Positions 54,740-64,000 of a DNA stretch of 64,000 bases are shown piece by piece (the first letter of the stretch is position 1; every line of letters begins with the position of its first letter). The notes under the pieces were generated by a model, which was not told the DNA's origin, made no database searches, and saw only the letters and a list, made by a program, of their open reading frames with translations. Source of the stretch: Puffinus mauretanicus (taxonomy: Eukaryota; Chordata; Aves; Procellariiformes; Procellariidae); NCBI GenBank assembly GCA_023333565.1, contig JAJKFH010000102.1, forward strand, positions 2,356,001-2,420,000, given 5' to 3'. Position numbers and translations under genes: made by a program.

Positions 54740-57700
54740 AGGAGGCAGGGGAGGTTATGAGAAAGCGGGACACAGGCGCACGGGCAGGCGGCTGAAGGGA
54801 GCTGGGCTGGGAACCGGGGGGCCAAAGCAGCGGGGTCACCTACGGGAACCCCTCCAGCTCCCGCACAGAATAGGGGTGGACTCTTTAACCCATCCTTGCC
54901 TGCCTGCAAGGCAATCAGGGGCTTGTCTGTGCAGCCCTCCTGCCTACCCTGATACGCATACGCAGCTTTTAAATATCCTGAAAGAAACACCTAGGCACGC
55001 GTTCCTGGTACGGGGAAACTCTTCAGCCTCGCGCAGGCTGTCCCAGGAATACACGTGAGCTTGGGTATCTAATCTGATGTCGAACACCGTGCATTTAATG
55101 CCAACAACACTGCAAAGTCTACTTACTAATGGGTTTTTATCTGAGAAGAGAGTAATTTGTAAAAGTAGTTTTAAATTATTTTGCCCAGTCTTTGCCAGCT
55201 GCGTGAACCAGGCAGACATCAATCCAACCAGCCGCAGCGGGGCTGCATTGGGCACACAGGGCTAAACTTGTTCCTGGGGACTGAATCAGGTGGAGGTGGG
55301 TACGGTCTGATGGGTTTTTTTTTAAAAACACAACAAATATTGTAATTTCACCATTTTATTTTGCACAGTTGAATGGACTGAGTTTTAAAGATATTTAAAG
55401 CAGATGTTACATAAACAGCTTCCAGTGGAGAACAAAGTCCATTTCATTTAATTTAATCAAAATTTTAATGATTTTAATTTTTTTAATAGAAAAAGAAAGA
55501 TCTCGTAAGCCAAAAGCTATTGAAAACAACCCGCAGCAGTCACAAACACTGTTTTCGAGGCAGAGAAAGTAGAATCTGGCCAATAATACATTAAATTTCA
55601 TTAGCTGGCACCACTGCAACAGATTGAAAGAGGGGTGGACGGGCCCCCCCGCATATCCCAGCTGGACACTCGCCAGCTTTCCCTCCTCTCCTGGTCCCTT
55701 CACCCTTCGCTGTCACCAAGATTAGTCCCAGCATCCATGCAGGGATCAGCCAGGATCCCCCAACGCTCTCCGAGCCCCAGCTGGGGCAGCATGTCTGGAG
55801 GGTGGCTGCGGCCCCTTGCCTGCTCCTCAGCAGGATGGGGTTTTTCTGGAGCCCTGAGATGATCCTGTTCCCAAAGGGAGATCAGAGGAGCAGAAAGATG
55901 ACCCAACTGTGCAACGGCCTGCCTAGTTGATGAAAGCAATCCAAGGAGGTATGGGGAGGGACCGCAGAGGGAAGCGCGTGGAGTGGAAAAGGGACGGTTC
56001 AGCAAGGACAAACATTCTGCCTACAAATACCTTCAAGGGAACAATATAAGCGAGGGAAGGGATTTGCTCTAATTATCTTGGAGTAGTAAAGCCTGGTGTT
56101 AGGACCATAAAACCAAATTCAGGTTAGGCAGTTAGAAAACCGTCTCTGTGGCGAGCAATTGGGCACTAGAGACAGGTTCCCAGGCAGGAGCATCTAGAGG
56201 GGTTAAAACGCTGTGCGAAGGACCTCAAATAGCAGCTCAGAGCCAGGCAGGGGTCTTGGAAATGCTTGCCAGAGTGCCTCAGAGATTTGCAGCACTGGTT
56301 CATCCCATCAAATCGAGTTTGAAAAACAAAACCAAAGTCCAGTGCTAAAACACTTCTTTAATGAGACTTTTCCATGTAAGCAATCGCAGCCATTGCCAGG
56401 AGAGCGCTGTACAGATGTTGCAAGGGTTGTGCTAGGAAATAAGAAGGTGTTTGAGATGCTTTGCTCTCTATTAAAATGTGGTCCATCCTCTGAAAACAAA
56501 AATCGTGGGGGGCCAGCACTGGTGAAATAAGACCGCAGCTGCTTTTAGGCAGGATCCATCTGGACACAGAGGGTGGAACAAGGGAGAACAGGACAACCCA
56601 AGCCAGGGTATGGTTGCCACCAGCCAGGAGCCCTGTTTGTGGGAGGACCTGGGTTCCTCTTGTGCCTGCAGGCATTCACAACTCTGGCTTCAAACTTCCC
56701 TGGGAACCAAGGCATGGTATAGGAAGACTTGTCCTGTATAAAGGACCAACAAGGAATTTTACAGGGGTCATTTCCATGCCGACGCATCTCTTGGCTAGTT
56801 TGAATTCTTGCTGAGAAGTGGGTAGCCTGGCTGGAGGTTGTGTAATAGCTCTGTGTGTCTGTCCACGAGACAGTTCCTGTCCAGTCTTGACTGGCTCCTG
56901 AAATAATCTCAAACTCCCTGGCTGCGGTCCCGCTCGCTGTTTAGCTAGGGCTGATAGGGGCACCAGTCAAGTCTGCTCCCTCCTCAAATGCCCCAACTAT
57001 TCCCTGGTTTCTTGGGTGGTTTCTAGCCCATGCTGACCTCTCGGCTGCTGCAGCTGTACCTAGCAGTGTTCAAAAGCCCTGTTTCAAAGCTGTCATGGGT
57101 ACGTCTGTGCAAGCTGCAGGCACACCCTTTCTTTATGCCCAGCTGCACATCAGATGCATAAGAAGCTTTAAATAGCTGGTGGCCACCGCTTAGTGCTCTC
57201 AGTGAATTCCCCCTGGTTCAGTTTCAGTTCCATATGCGAACCAGTTTTTTTCAAACCTTCCGAGCTTCTTGGAGGCGACAGCTACCATCTCCTCCAGCAC
57301 GTTTCCCCACCTCTCCCTCCCGCATCTTCCCTGCTGCCGCCACAGCCGGGTGTCTGCTCCCGACGTTCAGTCCCTTGCAGCAGCAGCGGTGCAAAGGGGA
57401 GTGTGGATTCCGTCCCCAGCAGCGGGGTGCAGGAAGGGGGGAAGGACCGCAGAGGCAGCAGCAGCATCGGTCTCATGGACATGCGTTTTTCACTTCATCT
57501 TTCAGCTGGACATATCACACAGTGCTTTACAGCGTCCTGCAAAGTCCATCTTTCTGCCGCAGCCTCTGTGTGGAGGATCAGCTTGCTGCGTGCCACTGCG
57601 GATCCCAGCCTCCGATTAAAGCCCTGCAGCACGTGTAGATGATAGCAAAAGCTACAGCGATGACCAATCCAGCAGAGGCTCGACGTCGGGGTGATGCAGA

Positions 57701-60700
57701 CCCGGCTATATTTCCTGTGTGGACAACCCATTTTGTGTAAGCCAAACCCAAATCAAGGAGCATTTCCGATAGTACAGAGGGTCAGGGTATCTTTTAGCTT
57801 CCCAGCCTCTCTGAACATGCTGAAATCTAAGCAACACTCTGGAAATATCACCGTAAGGCCAGAAAGAGAAGGTTGGAGCTGGGAAATGCGTTCCCAGCTC
57901 TACCAGTTAGCTATCCTTTCTGTGCCAGCTGCCTCATTTGTGAAATGGGACCAATTCCTTACCTCGCTGCCCTGCCTGACAGTGGTGATTATTTACTGTA
58001 TCTGCTGGTGAAATAGCCACGCTCCCCAGGCCAGCGGCTAGATGACTGCGGTTTTAAAGCAAGTCTGCATAAGGGACATACATACTCCGGTTTTCAGAGG
58101 AAAACTGTGAGGTGGGACAAGGGCTGGCAGACAGCCGTACGTGGGCAGAGGCGGGAGTGAACCTTGAACCCCTTGAACCCCTACCTCTCTGCTACGCCTG
58201 GGCGAGACCGCAGTTCCAGTCCCCGCTCCGAAGCAGTCTCAGCACACGGTCAATGCCTGCGAAATGCTTAGAACGTGTAAAAGTGCTAAGTGCTATAAAT
58301 TATTATTAAGAATAGATTGGCCCAGGATGTTTGGGATGATTAAAACCTCCCCACTGGCCTGCTAAATAACCTCTGCTTTGGTCTGGCTGGGCACAGATTG
58401 GGGTTTTTTTTTTTCTATTTTCCCACCCCCCCCAAATTTGTGCCCAGCCAGGCAAAAATACGGGCCATTTACCAGCCAAGCAAGGAGGTCAGTGGGAGCC
58501 CTGCAGCAGAGAGGACGCTGGTCTGCCGTGGGTCATGCCAGCAGCATTGCTCCCCAGTCTGCAGCCAAGCTCTGCTCACCCTCAAGGTGCTCCATCCCCA
58601 TTCAGAAACCCTCCCTCCCCTTAGCTGCCCAACCATGCCTCCGTCCGTCTGTCCTTCCGCTCCTCCTCAGCCACATCCGCGGCTCTCTGATGATTTAAAA
58701 TAAATAAGACACTTGAGATGCTACAAGAACTGGAGCTGGGAATGGAGAGAGCCAGGGAAAGAGCTAAACTCCCGAGTTAACGATGAATCACTCGGGGAGT
58801 GGAGTCATTGATTTGTAATCATTGCCTGGCTCCCAAATACAATAGCCGTGAATTCCTCTGACCAGGGACCCAGACGAGGCACTTTGAGCTATTCCCAGCA
58901 CACCTGCAAAAATTCAAATCCGTCTTGCTCACAAGAGCAGGGCTCGTAGCTCTGGGAGCCCAACAGCTTCATCGGCGCTCGCCCTCTGGAGTGGAGCCAG
59001 CGATGCTCACCAGCAGCAGCCTGCACACATGCCAGCCTGCCGCTGCGCTGCTGCTGAGCTGAGCTTGCAAATAAATAAGTCAAACTGCATCTTTTCTTTC
59101 AAAATCGCCCCCCCACGAGGGTTGTTCCCTGCTGCTGCCACCCCGCAGCGGAGGGCTGGGGAGGAGAAGGACAAAACAAAGCGAGTCGGTGTGTATTAGC
59201 ACCCTGTTGCTTTGGGAGCAAACGGCAGGCTGCCAAGGGCTCCCAGGGCAGGAGCTGAGAGCCCTGGGTATTCGGGAAAAAGGCTTGGCGCCATCCAGGG
59301 CAGGTCCCAAGCTGTCTCTGAGGTTTCTGTGCAAAGGCTCCCAGAGAATATTAGCAGTCTTGAGTTTATTATTTGTATTCTCTCCCTCGCCTACCTACTA
59401 GGGGCAAAAATGAGAGCACACTAGGCAACGGAAACATCCAGGATTAGCAAGAATACCGGATTCACTCTAGGGAATGACTTTAGGGAGGGAAGAAGCCCAC
59501 TGCCACTGTGGGAAGTGCTTTCTTGCTTTTTGCATTAGTCACATCAGGTTTCCAGCCCGCCCTGGGGTATCTATCTATCACCAGGCTGTGGTGGCTCCCA
59601 CAGATCAGCATGCTTTTGAGGGGGTTGGCCCTAGTATAACAAGCAGGGCAAAATTCCTGTTCCTAAAAGCTGTATTCCATCTAGGCATCCCCCTCACTCC
59701 TGACTCCTGCTTCACCCGCCTGGCTTCCCCAACCAGAACCTAAAGCAAACCACATCTCTGCCTAGACTCCTAATCCCCCCACTTCTGCCCCGGGAGTCCA
59801 TCACGCCTTGATACAGAGGATCTGAGTTCGTCCCTGGTCACTCTGCAGCTGAGGGCATCCCCACGACCTCTGCCAGGACACCCTGTGTCTCCACAGTGTC
59901 AACCATCTCCTCCTCTCACTGGCTCTCCATTTCTCTGCATCTACATCACCCAGGTAGACTTCAAGCCCGATCAGTAAGAAGTACGAGGCCTTGCAGTGGC
60001 ACAGCACCATGATTTCTCTCTCTCTCACGCCGGACTCTCACAGAAGTCCCACCAGAAGACACATACGCTACACTGCATCCCAAAGCTATGGCTCTATCAT
60101 ACACTCTAAGGCTCCAGAAATGCTTTGGGAGAGAGGATATCAAAGGCTGGGGAGTACACCGGCAGCTACACCCAACCCTCAGCTGCTCAGAGGTCACCTC
60201 ACTGTGTGCGGTTTCTTTTCCTCCTGTGCATGAGGCAAGCAAGTTGGCATTTAGAATGGGTTTATACCACAAAATTAATGTCAGTGAGGAGCATTTGAGT
60301 TAAAACCTGACTGCTCTCCCCAAAAGTGTCTGTCTTGTAGCCAAGCTTCATCCTGCCTAGGCAAACCTCCAAACTTTATTAAAGCCTTGAGATGTCAAAA
60401 CAAGGCTTCTGCCTTGTTCCCTTTACAGATACCTCCATACACCGTCACCGCAAATGCAGACACTGGCCTCGAGCCAGTTAGAGCTAGCAGCACTGCCAGG
60501 AAAACATCATTCCCCCCAAGCATTACCTAGCTGCTTAGGCAGGGTTGCGCTCTGTGGGGATTTATATTGCTATATCAACTGTAGGAGCACCTGAGCAACA
60601 GAGCTTAAAGCAAGGTGAAGGGTGCTCATCACAACAACAGTCACCTGCCCAGGGTACACACTCAACAGCAGAGCCCAGCCACTTGGGATCATTACAGACA

Positions 60701-63700
60701 AAAACTCAGGGCATTTCTGGCATGCCTAGACTTGTTCATCCTGTTCTTCAGAGGCATTTCAGCCCAGCCCATAACACTTTGCCTCTTGTCCCCTGGCACC
60801 TCCCAACCCTGTCCTGCAGGTAGTGAGTGATAGGTGCAATCTTACCTTCGCCTAAATGGCTGCATTGCCCCAAGAGATGCTCTTTCCCTAAAGCACTACA
60901 GCACTACCTGTATCACCGCAAGCAGAGAAGTCCTCAATGCACCCATCCCAACCTGGGTGACAAGAAACGCATGTAGCACACAGTAAGTGTCACTTTTGCA
61001 AGCCCTTCAGCAACAAGCTGCAGTATGACCACTGACCTCACAAAGTGCGGCACAGACAGAGGCTTCAAGGATACAGCTTGTAGGGTCTTTAAGCCAAACA
61101 GCCCATGTCTTTTGGTAGTCATGGGGGTACAACCGCTCCTCAGCCCACCCTAGGAACAGATAGCTTAAGCCCACCTTCCTTCAATCACTGGTGAACAAGC
61201 CTCGGCTCTTGAAGCTCACTGTCAGCTCTGAGAATGGTTCCTGTGTGAGTAATACACCGTGCAACAGGATGGGGAACGTGCTGCTACGAGGTCCGCTCTG
61301 TAACCTGGATCATCAGCTATGGGAGGAAGCATGGCTGCAGGGACCAGTCCCTCTGGCTTACCCTGGGATCCCACTCCACATCTAGCATAGCCCCCCACCT
61401 CCAGAGTGACATGTTAGGAGTCCTGGGGAGCCATTATCACCATCTGCCTAAAATTCCCCGTTCCCATGGCCTTCTTCAGTTTGAGAGACAGCCCTCATGG
61501 CTCTAGCACACATTAAGATTTTGGTATGTGGCACATACGTGCAGGAATGCTGCCCATCGCTGCTTTGCATTATAATATGTGAGAGCTGCTTCCTTTATAT
61601 TCTGCCTGATCGATATGTCTTCTGCAGACGGACAACTCTATTTCCCACTGTGGTTTCACTCCGTTGGTGACAGCCAAGGCAAAATCACAAGCAACGTCAG
61701 GGATGTAGGCATCAATCAGTGTGTCAGCTGCGAGGAAGCAGCAAGGGCCGGCTGCTCCACGAGGGACGGTGAGCCTGGAGCTGGGGGCAACAGCAAGGCA
61801 GGCACGGGGTGGTGGCAACACTGGCAAAGGCACAGTCCCACAAATCCTGAGCAAGAAGAGCAGAGCAGGTCTGGTGTCGGTAACCAGGTTCAGCCAAGAG
61901 TCCAGCGATTGCTGGGCAAGTCCGTGATGACAAGACAGATCTGAGGTCAAGTCAGGGACTGAAGTCCACAGGCCAAGGTCCACATAAACAGGGTACATGG
62001 CACAGGCGTGCAATACAGCTGCGAGGTAGCCCGGGTGAGGACCAAGTGCAAGAGCCTCAGCTTACAAGTGAACAGCAGAACAGGCCCTCACTGAGGCTTT
62101 TTTAGCAGAGCTTTCTTGAAGAGCTCTCTTCAACATCAGACACCTGCACAATTACCTAAGCCAGCCCCGAGCCCAGGGAGCCGAACCCCCAGGGGATGCG
62201 CTCAGGCCCTGACACTAGCTACCACGCTGCGTAAGCCTTCTCAAGGAGGTATAGATGCCAGGGATTAATATAATCTGCTGCCAATCTCCAGGCTCAAGGC
62301 ACCACACCACCACAAATGCCCATGGTAACAGCAGCGGGCATTTAAAGGAAAAGACCCTTACCAGACACCCCTCACCTGTATCCCAAGCTCTCTGGGATGG
62401 GACGAGTCTGTGTTATAACCAGTGTTCGTACAGCAGCCTAATCCTCCGTTCTGCTTCCTTGAACACCACCAAGCCCTGCCATAATCAACCTGAGGCAAAC
62501 CATGCAGTAGTACCTGTGTACTGCGGTTTCACCGAATCTTGCCTCTGACTTTTTTACCTTCTTGCTTTTGATCTGGCAGCAAATGCCACTTAAGGCTGGC
62601 TGCCATTTCTTTTCCATCGCTGCGAGTTCTCTACAACTTTGAGCTCCAGTTTCCCTGCCCGTCTGTGCAAGGCACTCTTTGCAGAGATAAAGGCTGGGTA
62701 CCACCAATGCCACTTCCCTGGCTTTTTGGGAAGGTACAGGGCAGTGGAGGGAGGGATGGTTTGTAGTGTTACAACCAAGCAGTGGTTTGGCACCCCTGCG
62801 CCTTCTGCAGCAGTGAAGTTCTCCACTCTTATAAAGATCTTGCTGCGTGGAAAGGATGTGGAAAGTTGCTGTGAAAACAAGGGAGTGAATAAAGAAATTG
62901 CCAACTGCATTAAAATAACTGTGTTTTAGCAAAGTTTTTGAAATGGTGCTGGGGACAGAAAGCAGTGCAGTGCGTAAGAGGGAACTCTGCCTCAGGGGTA
63001 ATAGGTGCGTGCACACACCTTCTTATGCTATAAGAATATTCACGATTTCACTCTGGAGTGGGAGAACTGTAAGCCAAGCTGAACTTCTGACTCCAGTGAT
63101 TCTGGTAGTTTCTGTTTATTCACCCTGTTGTGAGTTGGACCTGAACCAGATCCTATCTGCATCTCTCCCGGGTGTTCAAAACCCACTCTGGGAGACGACA
63201 GGAAAGATGAAATGCTCAGCATTCGTGCCATCCTCACCAGTCCCTGAGGAGAAGAGTGGGCTAGCAGCCACCAGCACCGTTTCTGGACCAAGATGAAGAT
63301 GTATCAAGGTACAGCAGTGTGCTAGGTTCAAAGATTATGCTCTAAGCTCTGGATCCAGCTTCTGTCCCGGTGAGGCCCTACTGCAATACAAGAAATCAGG
63401 CTTCATAAAACACACGGAGGGCTGTGCCACAGGCACTGAGACGCAGCCAGGCTGCAGCTCGTTGGAAGGGACAGTCTCCATTAGTGTGAAGAAAGAAGAT
63501 CCAACAACTGCATTTAGTCTGTGGATATCTTAATGTCTCTGACACCGCCAGCCCACCTCCTCCCGCCGCAGTCCCAGCCCAGCGTGCATCACCGATTGCA
63601 GCGCTGACGTAAAGCTGTAATTGCCAGCACGGGGACTGGGGCCAAGGGGAATTCGCTGAGACAGTCGGGCTCTCCGGCAGCCTGTCAGCTCCTAGGTCTG

Positions 63701-64000
63701 CAATGGAAATTAATCACCGAAGCTCAAGGAAGTGCACCTTAAACAAAAACCCCACCGGCTACACTGAGGAGGCAGGTGATGTCCAGCCTGTTGAAATTAC
63801 ATTGTAATTAAAACTTAATAAAAAGTGGCATTTATCGATGAGTTGTATTAACGTTGTCTAAAACCATTTGGACAAATTAAAACTCCTCTCGGTATTTTCC
63901 TGCCACGTTAAAAGCAGCAAGGCATGAAACAGATCAATAACGCTAGCCACATTGGCTCTTTGTTCGGGGCAGAAGAAAGCTTTGCTGTTGGAAAGCTTCA
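54740..64000. other. Region upstream of ADA2; no gene recognised
   Basis: About 9 kb with no exon similar to a family I know. In human the next gene on this side is CECR2; no bromodomain or CECR2 N-terminal exon was seen here. The stretches 55310-55620, 58690-58880 and 63540-63960 are AT-rich with many TAATTA-like motifs and look like conserved non-coding elements. About 61780-62200 may be an old repeat. Confidence 0.45.

Noticed and set aside
63455..63470. ttggaagggac, a phrase common in CR1 3' ends
   Set aside because: No further CR1 sequence or terminal octamer repeats are next to it.
54740..64000. Search for CECR2 exons, the next gene in human
   Set aside because: No bromodomain or CECR2 N-terminal sequence was found in any frame; the gene probably lies outside the window.

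Overview
The window is vertebrate nuclear DNA, and the evidence points to a bird. It has intron-split genes, CpG-island promoters, a CR1 LINE with the typical avian 3' tail, and a solo LTR of a type I recognise from neoavian genomes. The four protein genes, IL17RA (+), TMEM121B (-), HDHD5 (-) and ADA2 (-), are in the same order as in the human cat-eye-syndrome region of 22q11 (IL17RA, CECR6, CECR5, CECR1). Genus and species cannot be told from the sequence. No bacterial or phage-type features (operons, CRISPR, insertion sequences) were seen.

Layout. 1-3931: the last two coding exons of IL17RA (+), with a 5'-truncated CR1 LINE (-) in the intron between them. 3932-8989: IL17RA 3' untranslated region and convergent 3' sequence of TMEM121B, including a perfect 13-bp hairpin at 5023-5053. 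8990-10528: the single-exon TMEM121B gene (-) in a very GC-rich island. 10.5-21.5 kb: promoter side of TMEM121B, then about 10 kb of intergenic DNA with no gene recognised. 21512-26199: HDHD5 (-), all eight coding exons, with a CpG-island promoter carrying two divergent ZNF143/THAP11-type sites. 26.2-34.2 kb: intergenic, with a second CpG island and TATA box at 28.1-28.5 kb pointing rightwards that belongs to no gene I recognise. 34189-52837: ADA2 (-), all nine coding exons. A candidate non-coding first exon and promoter lie at 54.5-54.7 kb, and a 575-bp solo LTR (53360-53934) lies between it and the first coding exon. 54.8-64 kb: no gene recognised, with several AT-rich stretches that look like conserved non-coding elements.

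Functions. IL17RA is the signalling receptor subunit for IL-17 cytokines, and ADA2 is a secreted adenosine deaminase of myeloid cells. HDHD5 is a HAD-superfamily protein, probably mitochondrial. TMEM121B is a multi-pass membrane protein of unknown function. The genes are neighbours by ancient synteny and do not form a pathway.

Exon boundaries were read by eye from GT/AG sites, reading phase and recalled family sequence. The reconstructed frames close exactly: HDHD5 gives 423 codons plus stop and ADA2 gives 515 codons plus stop. Untranslated ends, promoters and binding sites are inferences.
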